Positions 42,334 through 52,164 of a stretch of 64,000 nt of DNA are shown piece after piece. Position 1 is the stretch's first letter, and every line of letters starts with the position of its first letter. The notes beneath the pieces are model-generated. The model worked only from the letters and a program-made list of their open reading frames with translations, was not told the origin of the DNA and did not search any database. The position numbers were made by a program, and so were the translations under genes. Source of the DNA: JAOPZW01 sp963851295 (GTDB lineage Bacteria > Actinomycetota > Thermoleophilia > Solirubrobacterales > Solirubrobacteraceae); assembly GCA_963851295.1 (NCBI GenBank), contig CAWKOS010000001.1:434001-498000 (forward strand). The letters are read 5' to 3'.

Positions 42334-42621
42334 CCTATAGGGAGTTACGTCGGCCCTCACTAGGACACCGAGCCGGTCCTATGTGCGATGGGCGCCCTCC
42401 AGGTCTTCCACGCGAGCCTTGAGCTCGACGAGCTCCTGGATCAGCACCATAAGCCAGCCCGGAACCTCGTCGCGGCCGCGACCTCGAGCGAGGCCGCCTC
42501 CGCTCGCTCTGCCATGGTCGTGGATGTCTTGAGGCGAGATGCGTCCCTGACGCCTTACCTTGGGGTCCGTGGAACGCCGGAAAAGCCGAGGACCGGTCCG
42601 CTGATGCGGCCCGGCTTTTTG
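42334..42621. other. Intergenic region with a gene remnant and a large hairpin
   Basis: On the minus strand, 42379 to ~42450 encodes the end of a coiled-coil protein (PGWLMVLIQELVELKARVEDLEG) with no intact upstream part. Positions 42581-42620 form a long imperfect hairpin with outer arms AAAAGCCG and CGGCTTTTT, terminator-like. The T-run runs straight into the first 153-bp repeat. Confidence 0.4.
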
Positions 42622-42775
42622 GGACGGAATACCTTCGTATCACGTCCCAAACAACCGAACGTGGCGATCTCTGCTGCGCTCGCATTCATGGGCTTGGCGA
42701 CCACTCCGACGCGACTGCTTTAGCGTCGAACGCGAGAGCGAGCCGGGAGCCGAGCAGCACTTTCGCACCTCGTCC
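42622..42775 (+). repeat. Direct repeat, copy 1 of 3 (~153 bp)
   Basis: Shares about 85% identity by eye with 47142-47294 and 50581-50733, all in the same orientation. The block CAAACAACCGAACGTGGCGA is identical in all three. The first ~27 bp form a hairpin (GGGACG / CGTCCC, with inner TAC / GTA). No coding frame is conserved among the copies. Confidence 0.88.
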
Positions 42776-43036
42776 GGAGCAGGCGCCACCCGGCCGACGC
42801 TCGGACGCTCGCACGCGGGCGAGAGCGAGCACGGGAAGCGCGACGCCATCTCCCGGCCGGTTCCATTGGATGCCGGCCGGACCGGCTCCCTGCTTCTGGC
42901 GACGAGCAGGGGCGACCGCGATCGTGGCCAGCACCTGCGTTCGATTTGACGCGCCCTAGGGCGGATACCGAGCATGCGCTGAAGCCGCGACGTCCGCGCC
43001 GACCAAACGGCGGGCACGGACGTCGCCTGGATCGCT

Positions 43037-43597
43037 TCAGCCGCGGGCCACGTCGATCCCGACGGGGACGGGGTTGCTGACGATGTCCCGGACGGGCGAG
43101 TAGCGCGCGAGGCTGGCCAGCTCCGCGAGCTGATCGTCGTCGAAGTCGCCGGTGGCCTTGAAGGCGACTTGGATGTTCTCGTAGCCCGGGCGAACCGCGT
43201 CGTCGAGGCCGAGGAAGCCGCGCAGGTCCACGTCGCCCTCGATCGTGGCCTCCAGGCCGTCGAGCGCGATCCCGCGGGCGGCGGCGTGGTAGACGAGCGT
43301 GCCCGTCAGGCACGCGGCGAGGGCGTGGAGCACGTACTCGGGCGCGTTGGGGGCCTGGTTCTCGCCGAGCAGGACCGGCGGCTCGTCGGCGTCGAGGACG
43401 AACGGCTCGCTGCGGCTGGTGTCCTCCTGGCCGGCGCCGTAGAACCCTTGGATCGTCGTGCGGTTGTGGCCGCCGTCGATCCACTGGTTCCGCGCACGGA
43501 ACTGAAACCGCGCCAGCGCGGGATTCTCGCTGACGTGGTCGATCGTTCCGAAGAGGCGATCGACGTCGACGCCGTTGATGATGTTGGTGACCTTCAA
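43037..43597 (-). CDS. OsmC-family protein
   Basis: 186 residues from a TTG start at 43597 (AAGGAG 6 bases upstream); no ATG fits the family start. The OsmC fold shows PPVLLGENQAPNAPEYVLHALAACLTGTLVYHAAARGI followed by VDLRGFLGLDDAVRPGYENIQVAFKATGD. OsmC/Ohr proteins reduce organic peroxides through two Cys. Here the second-Cys helix is present (ACLTGT), but I see no second Cys in the usual place, so it may be a binding rather than peroxidase member. Divergent from the BTAD regulator gene, 109 bp apart. Confidence 0.92.
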   Translation of the reverse strand: MKVTNIINGVDVDRLFGTIDHVSENPALARFQFRARNQWIDGGHNRTTIQGFYGAGQEDTSRSEPFVLDADEPPVLLGENQAPNAPEYVLHALAACLTGTLVYHAAARGIALDGLEATIEGDVDLRGFLGLDDAVRPGYENIQVAFKATGDFDDDQLAELASLARYSPVRDIVSNPVPVGIDVARG

Positions 43598-43706
43598 GGT
43601 GAGCTCCTTGTGTTGTGGCCGAGCCGGTCTCGGCCGGTGTGGAGGCACCGTAGATCGCGACCGCTTCCCGAAATCTTCCCTTCCCGGCCATGGGATGATC
43701 CGGCCG

Positions 43707-46700
43707 ATGCGACGCTTGGACGTCCGGCTGCTGGGCCGGTTCGAGGTCGCGGTGGACGCGCGGCGGGTGGCCGGGTCGGCATGGGAGCACCGTCGCGCCG
43801 AGGACCTCGTCAAGCTGCTCGCGCTGTCGCCCGGGCACCGCCTGACGCGCGACGAGGTCGTCGAGGCGCTGTGGCCGCACCTGGGCGCCAAGGCCGGTGT
43901 CGCGAATCTGCACAAGGCCGCGCACTACGCCCGTAGGGCGCTGGGTTGGCCGGAAGCGATCGTGGTGCGACACGGCGTGGTGGCGCTCGCGCCCGAGCAC
44001 CGCGTCGACACCGACGTCGAGCGGCTCGAGACGGACGATGGCTGGGACGGCGAGGTGCCCGAGCTGCTGCCCGAGGACCGCTACGAGGAATGGACCGCCG
44101 AGCACCGCGAGCGGCTCGCCGAGTTGCGTATGGCGGCGCTGCGGCGCGAGGGGCGGTGGGCGGAGCTGCTGCGCGCCGACCCGGCGGACGAGGAGATCAC
44201 TCGTGCGCTGATGCGCGAGCGCGCGGCCGCCGGTGACCGTGCTGCGGCGGTCCGGCAGTTCCGGCGCCTGCGCGAGGCGCTGGCCAAGCTCGGTCTGACA
44301 CCGTCCGAGGAGAGCCTGTCGCTGTACCGCGAGGTATCGCGCGGGGATCCGGTGCACGCGCCGTCGAGGTCGAGTCCGCCGATGGTCGGCCGGGACCGCG
44401 AACTGGCCGTCGCGCGGAGGGCGCTGGACGCGACTGGGCGCAAGGGCGGGCGCGCCCTGCTGATCCTCGGTGACGCCGGGATGGGGAAGACTCGTCTGGT
44501 CGACGCAGTGCTCGAGGATGCGCGGGCACGCGGCTGGCATACGCTGCGCGGCGCCGGCCGGGAGGAGCAGGGCCGCCCACCGTACGGGCCGATCATCGAG
44601 GCGATCGACCCGCTGGTCGCGGCTCGCCCCGACCTGCTGGAGTCTCTGAACGAGTCCTCGCAGCGCGTCCTGGGGCTGCTGTGTCCCTCCGCGCCGGCCG
44701 GCGACGCCGTCTCGCCCGGGGACGCCGAACGCCATCAGGTCTTCGCCGCTGTCGCGCAGCTCATCCACGCCGCCGCGGATGAGGCTTGCGTGCTCATGGC
44801 GCTGGAGGATCTCCACGCCGCCGACGTGGCAACACTCGTCCTCGCCCACTACCTCTCTCGCGCCGCCCGCCAGGAGCCGGTGCTGATCGTCCTCACCGCG
44901 CGCCATGGCGAGGCCGGTCCGGAGCTGGCGCGCGTGCGCGCCAGCCTGAGCGAGCAGCGGGCCGGCGTCGAGATCGTCCTGCGCCCCCTGTCGACGCTTG
45001 CCCTTACCAATGTCGCCGAGCGCGCCGCCGGCACCCGGCTGGAAGCGGGGACGCTCGAGGCGATCGCCGCCGCCGCGGCGGGTAATCCCTTCTTCGCCGA
45101 GGAGATCGCCGCGTCGGTCGACGACGGCGATGTGCGCGTCCCCGAGCACGTCAGCGAGATCCTCAACGTCCGGTTCGACCGCCTGCCCAGGGAGGCGCGG
45201 CCAGTCGTGTTGCTCGCCGCCGCTTTGCAGGATGGTTTCGCCGTCGCCGATCTCGCGGCGGTCGCCGGCGTCGAGCAGGTGAGCGCCGACGCGGCGGTCG
45301 GCGCTGCGCTGCGCCGGGGTGTCCTGGAGCGGGGAGCCTTCGGGCTGCGCTTTCGCCACCCACTGCTGCGCGATGCCGCCCGCCGGCAGCTCGATCCCCC
45401 ACAGCTCATCGACGCGCACCTGCGGGCGGCGGCGCGCCTTCGCGAGAGCGGCGGCGCGCCCGAGCGAGTCGGCTTCCACCTGCTCGCGGCGGGGCGTGGC
45501 GGCGAGGCGGTGCCGCTGCTGACAGCGGCGGCGCAACGAGCGGCTGCCGTCGGCGCATATCGCGACGGTCAGCGGTGGGCGGAACAGGCCCTGGTGCACG
45601 CTCCGGCCGCTGACCGGTGTGAGCTGCTGGAGCTGCTCGGCGATCTGCGCCACGCCACCGGCGACCGGCGCGCCGCGCGGACGTTCGCCGCCGCCGCCGA
45701 CGCGGCGCCCGCTGACCGCCTCACCGATCTACGCATCAAACAAGCCCGTGCGCTCACCGCCGCCGGCGAGCCGACCGCCGGGCTGGAGATCCTGCGTGAC
45801 CTCACCGCAGCCCCTGGCGCCCAACAGGCCCGCCTTGCGGTCGCGTGCGGGATAGTCGCGTGGTACGCCGGTGAACTCGACCAGGCGCGCCGGGAGGCTG
45901 AACACGCCGCCGCGCTGATCCACGAAGCCGAAAGCGAACGGGGAGAGCTCGCCGACCTCCAGGCACTGATCGCCCACGCCGCCGGCACCTGGGAGCAGCA
46001 CACCGACTGGCAACTCGCCGAGGTCTGGCACGTGCCCGAGCTCGCCGGGCGTGTGTTCGACGTCTACACGTGCGTCACCGAGTACGTGCTGCACGCGGGC
46101 GAGCCGTATCCCCGCCTGGCCGAGTTCGCGCGTCGCCTGCGCGAGCACGCACACACCGGCGGCGCCCTGCGCGGAGAGGCCTTCAGCACCACGTTGCTCG
46201 GCGAGATCGAGCTCCTGACGGGAGATCTCCAAGCGGCGCGCACGCACCTGCTCGAAGCCGCCACACTCAGCCGCGAGGCCGGCGCGATCGGCGGCGAAGC
46301 CCTCGCCCGAGCGCGCCTCGGTGAGGCGCTCGTCCACCTCGGCGAGCGCAGCGCCGCGCGCGAACAGCTCGACGACGCGCTCGCCCTCGCCCACGCCTCG
46401 CCCCTGGCCGGCCATCTGCTGTTCATCGTCCAGGCCCAACTGCTGCGCTTCCCCGACGATCCTGCTGAATCGCTCGCCCTCGTCGACCGCGCCGAAGCCC
46501 TGCTGGACGAGACCCCCAGATGCCTGTTCTGCTCCATGGAGTACTCCCTCGCCGCCGCCACCGCATGCGCTCGGGCGGGCGACAGCACGCGTGCTCACGC
46601 CTTCCTTGCTCGAGTGGAGGCGACCGCTGGACTCTGGAACGGCGGGCCGTGGGCCCCGGCGGCGGCCGAGTCTCGCGGCGCCGTGCTCGCCGCCGACGGC

Positions 46701-46832
46701 GACACGGAGGCAGCGACCCACGCACTACGGAAGGCCATCGCCGGCTACGCCACCGCCGGACAGCGCCTCAACGAGGATCGAGCGCGCCGCTCGCTCAACG
46801 AACACCTCGCTAACGCAAGACCCGCAGACTGA
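43707..46832 (+). CDS. BTAD/AAA-type transcriptional regulator (SARP-like large regulator)
   Basis: About 1,041 residues from the ATG at 43707; an ATG four codons earlier is possible. Residues ~1-95 are an OmpR-type winged helix (RLDVRLLGRFEVAVDARRVAGSAWEHRRAEDLVKLLALSPGHRLTRDEVVEALWP). The BTAD helical domain follows (~100-220), then an AAA-type ATPase with Walker A LILGDAGMGKTRLVDA and Walker B VLMALEDLHAADVATL, and a long TPR region. These regulators bind ATP and work as large switches. Divergent from OsmC, which it probably controls. A close paralogue, also divergent from a small-protein gene, starts at 61.0 kb. Confidence 0.94.
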   Translation: MRRLDVRLLGRFEVAVDARRVAGSAWEHRRAEDLVKLLALSPGHRLTRDEVVEALWPHLGAKAGVANLHKAAHYARRALGWPEAIVVRHGVVALAPEHRVDTDVERLETDDGWDGEVPELLPEDRYEEWTAEHRERLAELRMAALRREGRWAELLRADPADEEITRALMRERAAAGDRAAAVRQFRRLREALAKLGLTPSEESLSLYREVSRGDPVHAPSRSSPPMVGRDRELAVARRALDATGRKGGRALLILGDAGMGKTRLVDAVLEDARARGWHTLRGAGREEQGRPPYGPIIEAIDPLVAARPDLLESLNESSQRVLGLLCPSAPAGDAVSPGDAERHQVFAAVAQLIHAAADEACVLMALEDLHAADVATLVLAHYLSRAARQEPVLIVLTARHGEAGPELARVRASLSEQRAGVEIVLRPLSTLALTNVAERAAGTRLEAGTLEAIAAAAAGNPFFAEEIAASVDDGDVRVPEHVSEILNVRFDRLPREARPVVLLAAALQDGFAVADLAAVAGVEQVSADAAVGAALRRGVLERGAFGLRFRHPLLRDAARRQLDPPQLIDAHLRAAARLRESGGAPERVGFHLLAAGRGGEAVPLLTAAAQRAAAVGAYRDGQRWAEQALVHAPAADRCELLELLGDLRHATGDRRAARTFAAAADAAPADRLTDLRIKQARALTAAGEPTAGLEILRDLTAAPGAQQARLAVACGIVAWYAGELDQARREAEHAAALIHEAESERGELADLQALIAHAAGTWEQHTDWQLAEVWHVPELAGRVFDVYTCVTEYVLHAGEPYPRLAEFARRLREHAHTGGALRGEAFSTTLLGEIELLTGDLQAARTHLLEAATLSREAGAIGGEALARARLGEALVHLGERSAAREQLDDALALAHASPLAGHLLFIVQAQLLRFPDDPAESLALVDRAEALLDETPRCLFCSMEYSLAAATACARAGDSTRAHAFLARVEATAGLWNGGPWAPAAAESRGAVLAADGDTEAATHALRKAIAGYATAGQRLNEDRARRSLNEHLANARPAD

Positions 46833-47141
46833 AGGCACAACAGCAGGCCACGTGCGGGCATGCGTGCCGCACGCGTCTAGTTTGACCAACGAGTCCGCAA
46901 CAACCGAGCTGAGTCAGGGTTCAGCCAGCTCTGACACCTGCTTTGCTCGTCGCACGCGCATCTCACTTGCGCTGGCCAGTGTCCTGTTATGCGCGGAAAG
47001 CAGGACGCCGCGCGCCCGCTCTCGTGCGACGAGCAGGATGGCGCGTCGAGCCTCCGCTCCGTGACGACGGGAGCACGTGACACTGGCGTGGCCACCGACG
47101 GCGCGCGCGACGCGATCGGGCTCAAGGGCGCCAGCCGGTTC
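46833..47141. other. 309-bp region without a supported gene
   Basis: Follows the BTAD regulator stop and leads to direct repeat copy 2. No frame with good composition and no terminator-like hairpin were seen. Confidence 0.5.
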
Positions 47142-47294
47142 GGACGAAATCCTTCGTATGACGTGCCAAACAACCGAACGTGGCGATCTCTGCTGCGCGC
47201 ACATTCATGGGCTTGACGATCACTCCGCTGCTACTGCTCTTGCGACGAATGCGAGGGCGAGCCGAGAGCCAAGCAGGACTCTCGCACCTCGTCC
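47142..47294 (+). repeat. Direct repeat, copy 2 of 3 (~153 bp)
   Basis: Same orientation and core as copies 1 and 3. The terminal hairpin is degraded here (GGACGA ... GACGTGCC). It lies 185 bp upstream of a LuxR/TPR gene. Confidence 0.88.
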
Positions 47295-47341
47295 CGAGCG
47301 AGCATTTCGTCGGCCTCGGTGAGATGACCGCTCCCAGTGCG

Positions 47342-47381
47342 AAGCAACACTTTCGGGCGGTCGGAGCCGAGAGTGTTGCTT
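47342..47381. terminator. Perfect 10-bp inverted repeat upstream of the LuxR/TPR gene
   Basis: AAGCAACACT and AGTGTTGCTT separated by 20 bases. It lies 97 bp upstream of the LuxR start. It could be an operator for that regulator or a terminator without a U-tract. Confidence 0.45.
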
Positions 47382-47478
47382 GCGCGTGAGGCTGTCGCGT
47401 AGGTATCGGGCGCGGCCGCTGGCCCAGGGTGTCGGGTTCGCTGGCTGATCGGTGGGCCGGATGAGATGATCGGCGACG

Positions 47479-49125
47479 ATGGGGGTCCAGGCACGGGAAG
47501 ACCTGCTGCGTGGGGGTGAGCGCGCGATCGCCGCCGCGGACTGGGAGACGGCGCGAGCGTGTCTCGAGCGCGTGCTTGAGGAAGGCGACAGCCCCGACGC
47601 GCTCACGGGGCTGAGCAAGGTCGCGATGATCGAGCGCGAGTACGAGCGCGCGATCGAGCTCAGGGAGCGGGCGTTCGACTTGTACAAGGCGGCCGGCCAG
47701 GTCGCGCGCGCGTCGGATAGCGCGATCTGGCTGACGTTCATGTACGTCACCTACCATGGGAACTTCAGCGCGGCTCTCGGCTGGAAGGAACGTGCGGCCA
47801 GCGTGCTCGACGGCACCGAGGAGAGTGCTGCGCACGGCTGGCTGGCACTCCTGCAAGCACCGTTCTCGCGCGACCCTGCAGAACGCGAGCAGCTCGCGGT
47901 GTCGGCGCTGGCGATCGCACGCCGCTTCGGAGATGTGGACCTCGAGATCGAGGCGCTCGCCCTCCTCGGCGAGGCGCACGTCGTCAACGGTCGGGTCATG
48001 GAAGGCATGCGCCTGCTCGACGAGGCGATGGCCGCCGTCACGGCCGGCCGCGTCCGCGATCACTTCGCCCTCGGCGAGATCTACTGCCGACTCTTGAGTG
48101 CATGCGAGGCGGCACTCGACGTGCGCCGCGCGACGGACTGGCTGTCGATGCTCGATCGCTACGTCGTGTGGACCGACTTCGTGCGGCCGACCTGCCGGAC
48201 CCACTACGGCGGGATCCTCGTCGCTCTTGGCCGGTGGGCCGAGGCCGAGGCCGAGCTCTTGGCGGCCATCGAGGGCTTCGACCGCGGGTATCGCGGTGAC
48301 CGGATGTTCGCCGCCCTGCGCCTCGCCGACCTTCGCGTGCGCCAGGGCCGCGTGCAAGAGGCCGAACGCCTGCTCGAGGGCGGCGAGTGGCATCCCACCG
48401 CGCGGCGTCTGGCCGCGACGATCGCACTCGCGCGCGGCGACGCCTCGCTTGCGTCCGAACTCGGAGAGCTGTGCGTCGAAGGGTCGGCGCTCGCCGATCC
48501 GACGTGTGCGCCGGCCCTGGAGCTGCTGATCGTGACCCGACTCGCGATCGGGGACGTGGCGGCGGCACACGAGGCCGCCGACCGGTTGGCCACGGTCGCG
48601 GGAGAGTCGGGACTTGAGCGCCTCGAGGCCTGCGCGGCACTGGCCGAAGGGCGCGTCGCGGCGGCACAGGGCGACGGCCGGGCGGTGGGGCAGCTCAAGC
48701 GCGCGGTCGAGCTGTTCGCCTCCCTGGACCTGCCGCTCGAGGCGGCTCGGGCGCAGCTCGAGCTGGCACGCTCGCTCACGGCATCTGCATCAGCGGCGGC
48801 GGTGCGCGAGGGCAAGCTCGCGCTCGCGACGTTCGATCGGCTCGGCGCACTCCCGGACGCGGACGCGGCGGCCGGCCTGCTTCGCGGGCTCGGTGCCGCC
48901 GCCGCACGCGCGTGGCCTAGGGGAGCAACGTCGCTCACACGCCGCGAGGACGAGGTGCTGGGCCTGCTCGCAGAAGGCTGCTCGAATGCCCAGATCGCGG
49001 AGCGGCTGGTGATCAGTACGCGCACCGCCGAGCACCACGTCGCGAGCATCCTCTCCAAGCTCGACCTTCGTAGCCGCTCCGAGGCCGCCGCGTACGCGCT
49101 ACGCCGGACCTCCGAAGACCCGTAG
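47479..49125 (+). CDS. LuxR-family regulator with TPR-like sensor region
   Basis: 548 residues, same architecture as the gene at 34.8-36.5 kb: helical repeats (LRGGERAIAAADWETARACLERVLEEG; FGDVDLEIEALALLGEAHVVNGRVMEGMRLLDEAMAAVTAGRV) and a C-terminal LuxR HTH, SLTRREDEVLGLLAEGCSNAQIAERLVISTRTAEHHVASILSKLDLRSRSEAAAYA. No ATPase motif. It begins a same-strand block with the SnoaL-like and DUF4188 genes. Confidence 0.92.
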   Translation: MGVQAREDLLRGGERAIAAADWETARACLERVLEEGDSPDALTGLSKVAMIEREYERAIELRERAFDLYKAAGQVARASDSAIWLTFMYVTYHGNFSAALGWKERAASVLDGTEESAAHGWLALLQAPFSRDPAEREQLAVSALAIARRFGDVDLEIEALALLGEAHVVNGRVMEGMRLLDEAMAAVTAGRVRDHFALGEIYCRLLSACEAALDVRRATDWLSMLDRYVVWTDFVRPTCRTHYGGILVALGRWAEAEAELLAAIEGFDRGYRGDRMFAALRLADLRVRQGRVQEAERLLEGGEWHPTARRLAATIALARGDASLASELGELCVEGSALADPTCAPALELLIVTRLAIGDVAAAHEAADRLATVAGESGLERLEACAALAEGRVAAAQGDGRAVGQLKRAVELFASLDLPLEAARAQLELARSLTASASAAAVREGKLALATFDRLGALPDADAAAGLLRGLGAAAARAWPRGATSLTRREDEVLGLLAEGCSNAQIAERLVISTRTAEHHVASILSKLDLRSRSEAAAYALRRTSEDP

Positions 49126-49180
49126 CGGTCTAGGTAGTTCCACCGATGCTGTGCGGCTCCGCCGCCGCAAAGCTGGCGTC

Positions 49181-49576
49181 ATGAGCACACACGAACAGAA
49201 CAAGGCCGCGGTCCGCGACTGCTTCTCGCAGGCGGCCGCCGGCAACTTCGACGCGCTCCCCGGCTTGCTCGCCGAGGGCTACGTCCTGCATCCAGAGGGC
49301 GTCCGCGGCGCCGACGGCCTGGCCGAGATGGTCCAGGGCTACCGCTCGCAGATCCCCGATCTCAGCGTCACGGTCGACCACCAGTTCACCGAGGGCGACT
49401 ACGTCGCGACCCGGACCACCATCCGCGGCCGGCACGTGACCGGCCACGACGTCGAGATCACCGGCCTCACGATCAGCCGTTGTCGCGACGGCAAGATCGA
49501 GGAGGAATGGGAGATCGTCGACGTCATGAGCCTGCTGGCGCAGATCGGACAGCTGCCCGAGCCGAGCACCGCCTGA
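49181..49576 (+). CDS. SnoaL-like / ester cyclase-family protein
   Basis: 131 residues from the ATG at 49181. The NTF2-like fold is clear: NKAAVRDCFSQAAAGNFDALPGLLAEGYVLHPEGVRGADGLAEMVQGYRSQIPDLSVTVDHQFTEGDYVATRTTIRGRHVTG and IEEEWEIVDVMSLLAQIG. This is the layout of SnoaL-type polyketide cyclases and of the common uncharacterised ester-cyclase family. It lies 55 bp after the LuxR stop. Confidence 0.92.
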   Translation: MSTHEQNKAAVRDCFSQAAAGNFDALPGLLAEGYVLHPEGVRGADGLAEMVQGYRSQIPDLSVTVDHQFTEGDYVATRTTIRGRHVTGHDVEITGLTISRCRDGKIEEEWEIVDVMSLLAQIGQLPEPSTA

Positions 49577-49788
49577 TCCACGAAGATCCACGACGGGAAT
49601 CGAACCGTCCTGCCGGGCAACGACGTCCGCGGGACGCGGAGGCCGGGAGGACCATATCCGGACAGAACAAGCCCATCGCGCCCGCTCCGTCGAGGCTCTC
49701 GCGGCTGGCGGTCCGGCCGCGCTCGAGCGGAGCGCCGAGGACTTCCGAGCCGGGTGATCATGATGCGGTCGAGGGGAAGGGCATCGCC

Positions 49789-50313
49789 ATGGCACAGGTC
49801 ATTGACAAGCGCGTAACGGCGGAGATCGAGGGCGCCTTCGTCGTCTTCCTGATCGGCATGCGGATCAACAAGTTCTGGAAGGCGTGGAAGTGGCTGCCCA
49901 TCTTCTTCGCGATGCCGAGGATGCTGCGTGAGCTCGAGCAGAGACCGGAAGCCGGGTTCCTTGGTGCCAGCGGCTATTTCGGAAGCCCACGGCGACCGAT
50001 GCTCGTCCAGTTCTGGCGCTCCTTCGAGCACCTGGAGACCTATGCGCGCAGCCGCGACGCGGCCCATTGGCCCGCCTGGGTCGATTTCAACAGGCGCGTC
50101 GGGTCAAGCGGGGATGTCGGCATCTGGCACGAGACCTACCTCGTCCCCGCCGGCGCCTACGAATGCATCTACAACAACATGCCGCCCACCGGTCTCGGGA
50201 CCGTCGCGACGCTGGTTCCCGCTGCCGGTCGCAAGGCGACGGCTGCGAGTCGTGCAGGGATTCGTGCGGAGGCCTATCCAGACGGAGCCCCCACCCAACG
50301 GATCGAGGTCTGA
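49789..50313 (+). CDS. DUF4188-family protein (dimeric alpha/beta-barrel, monooxygenase-like)
   Basis: 174 residues from the ATG at 49789; the open frame upstream reads as random translation. FVVFLIGMRINKFWKAWKWLPIFFAMPRMLRELEQRPEAGFLG and FWRSFEHLETYARSRDAAHWPAWVDFNRR are the hallmark blocks of DUF4188, related to heme-degrading/antibiotic-monooxygenase folds. Function in the family is not established. It completes the LuxR-SnoaL-DUF4188 block bounded by direct repeats. Confidence 0.88.
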   Translation: MAQVIDKRVTAEIEGAFVVFLIGMRINKFWKAWKWLPIFFAMPRMLRELEQRPEAGFLGASGYFGSPRRPMLVQFWRSFEHLETYARSRDAAHWPAWVDFNRRVGSSGDVGIWHETYLVPAGAYECIYNNMPPTGLGTVATLVPAAGRKATAASRAGIRAEAYPDGAPTQRIEV

Positions 50314-50580
50314 GCGAACTCCGCGCGGCACGCCCGCGGGCGGGACGAGGCGATTCGATGGGGCTCCTCTACGCGAGACGCGAACGCCTTCGACTGGTGC
50401 CAGCTCGCTGCCGCTCAGGCCGGCAGCAGTGACGGTCGGCGCGCGCCTCCCATGCGCGGGAACCAGGCGTCTGGCCTGATGCGGCACGCCCTCGGAGTGG
50501 ACGAATTGCACTCGTCCGCGCCAGCACTGAACTCACGTCTGCTTCAGCTAGATCCGAGCGTCCCTGTCCCCAGCTGTTTC

Positions 50581-50733
50581 GGACGTAATCCTTCGTATCA
50601 CGTCCCAAACAACCGAACGTGGCGATCTCTGTTGCGCGCGCATTCATGGGCTTGGCGATCACTCCGCTGCTACTGCTCTAGCGTCGAATGCGAGAGCGAG
50701 CCGGGAGCCCAGGAGGAGTGTCGCACCTGGTCG
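50581..50733 (+). repeat. Direct repeat, copy 3 of 3 (~153 bp)
   Basis: Same orientation. It begins with a 6-bp perfect inverted repeat GGACGT / ACGTCC spanning 25 bases, then the shared block CAAACAACCGAACGTGGCGA. The rest of 50314-50890 has no supported gene. Confidence 0.88.
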
Positions 50734-50890
50734 GCAGCGGGCGTGCGCTCACCGGCAGGTAGACGCCCGCCTCGTTCGAGACCGTGTCCACAATTCGGCA
50801 TGTCGTGGTCGCGGGCGACGGGCGGGCGGTGGCGGGTGGGGGAGCTGGTTTGGCCGGGTGGGGTTCAGGACGCGACGCGCGTCCGCTGCT

Positions 50891-51442
50891 CTACAGGGAT
50901 CGGCCGGCCGGTGTCTCGCCGGCTCCGAGCCGACGGTTGGAGTCGGTGGCGCGCAGGAAGCAGTAGAGACCGGACAACGCCTGGAAGAGCCAGATCCATG
51001 CGGGAAGCGACTGGTCCGCGGCGTGCTCGCCGGTGTCGAACTGACTTCCGCCAAGGCTCAGCGGTATCAGAAGGACGATCCCGATCACGACGTCCACCGA
51101 CCTGCGCAGATACAGTGCGACACCGAAGCCGCCGAAGAGAAACCCGAGCACGGCCGCCAGCCAGGGCTTCTTGCGCCGCTTGAGCGGAGGGAGGCGCTCC
51201 AGCAGCCTCCATAAACTCGCGTCGATGGCGCCGGCGACCGATCTGATGCGCTGGCCCGCGCGCTGCAACGGGCCAGTCGGCGGCGGAGGCTCCGGGCGTG
51301 GGCCAGGGAGCCAGATCTCCGGTCCCCGGTTCTCTGTCGGCGCGCCGCGTCCGCGCGACCGCGTAGCGATCCACGCCGCCGCGATTGTCGCCGCTGCACT
51401 CAGAGCGGCGGCGATCAGCGTGCTGTCCAGGCGCATGGCCAT
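50891..51442 (-). CDS. Membrane protein of unknown function
   Basis: 183 residues from the ATG at 51442. One N-terminal membrane segment (LIAAALSAAATIAAAWIATR), a Pro-rich linker, then three hydrophobic segments (KPWLAAVLGFLFGGFGVALYL; VVIGIVLLIPLSLGG; LPAWIWLFQALSGLYCFLRA). The middle resembles the TM2/small-membrane layout but I do not assign a family. It is alone on its strand. The start is not supported by a strong Shine-Dalgarno. Confidence 0.65.
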   Translation of the reverse strand: MAMRLDSTLIAAALSAAATIAAAWIATRSRGRGAPTENRGPEIWLPGPRPEPPPPTGPLQRAGQRIRSVAGAIDASLWRLLERLPPLKRRKKPWLAAVLGFLFGGFGVALYLRRSVDVVIGIVLLIPLSLGGSQFDTGEHAADQSLPAWIWLFQALSGLYCFLRATDSNRRLGAGETPAGRSL

Positions 51443-52164
51443 AGCGTCCCACTTGGGCTCACCACCGAACGACGTCCAGCCGGGTGCCGTCGCTGTCGTC
51501 GGACGCGCGCAAGAGCGATGTCGCCGTCGGCACGCTCGCCATCGAGCGGGAGGTGAATCCCCATGTGGGCGCTGCCGACCTGCAGCGCCGGGTCTCGTTT
51601 CGTCTGCCAACACGCGCGATCCATCGCATCGGGCGAGCCCCGAGCGTCCCTCGGGCGCGATCGAAACCCGCCTCGCTCCATAGGGGCGGCAGCGACGGGC
51701 TGGCTGTGCTCTCCATACGACTCGGCGGCCGGGCGACAACGGCGGCTGTTGTCCGGCGCGCTGCTGCTTTCGCGTTTGCAAGCACAACTCGGCGGCCCCG
51801 AGCCGGCGGCGAGATGCCTCCTCTGCGGCGTGAATGACACAATCGCTGGCCGCCTTGGCACCAGCGGCGAGCGCCAGCAGGTCCCGCTCTCGTATCCCGG
51901 ACGGCCGCGCGGCGGGCGACGCTGTGTGAACTACCAGCACCGCGCCGAGGAATCATGGTCTCGTGGCGCCGAGACCGCTACAGCGCCAAAGGCGACGTAA
52001 AGGTGGTCCACGTTCTCGCCTGCTGCAACCTCCATATCCGGCTCGTCTGAACGCTCCGGACATACTGCGGGTTCTTCACGCGACAGCGCTCGCGCGCCAG
52101 GGTCGGCGGACGGCGGCATGACCCGCTGCCAAACGCCGCGGGACCTGGGCTGCTCGACGTAGGG
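51443..52164. other. 722-bp region without a supported gene
   Basis: Several long open frames exist on both strands, but none gives a protein-like sequence and they disagree in codon use. No repeat shared with the rest of the window was seen. Confidence 0.45.

Noticed and set aside
49585..49645. A tRNA-like minus-strand T-arm (GACGG-TTCGATTC-CCGTC)
   Set aside because: The loop would have 8 bases, no anticodon arm fits upstream, and the region lies inside the gap between SnoaL and DUF4188. Probably chance or a very old remnant.
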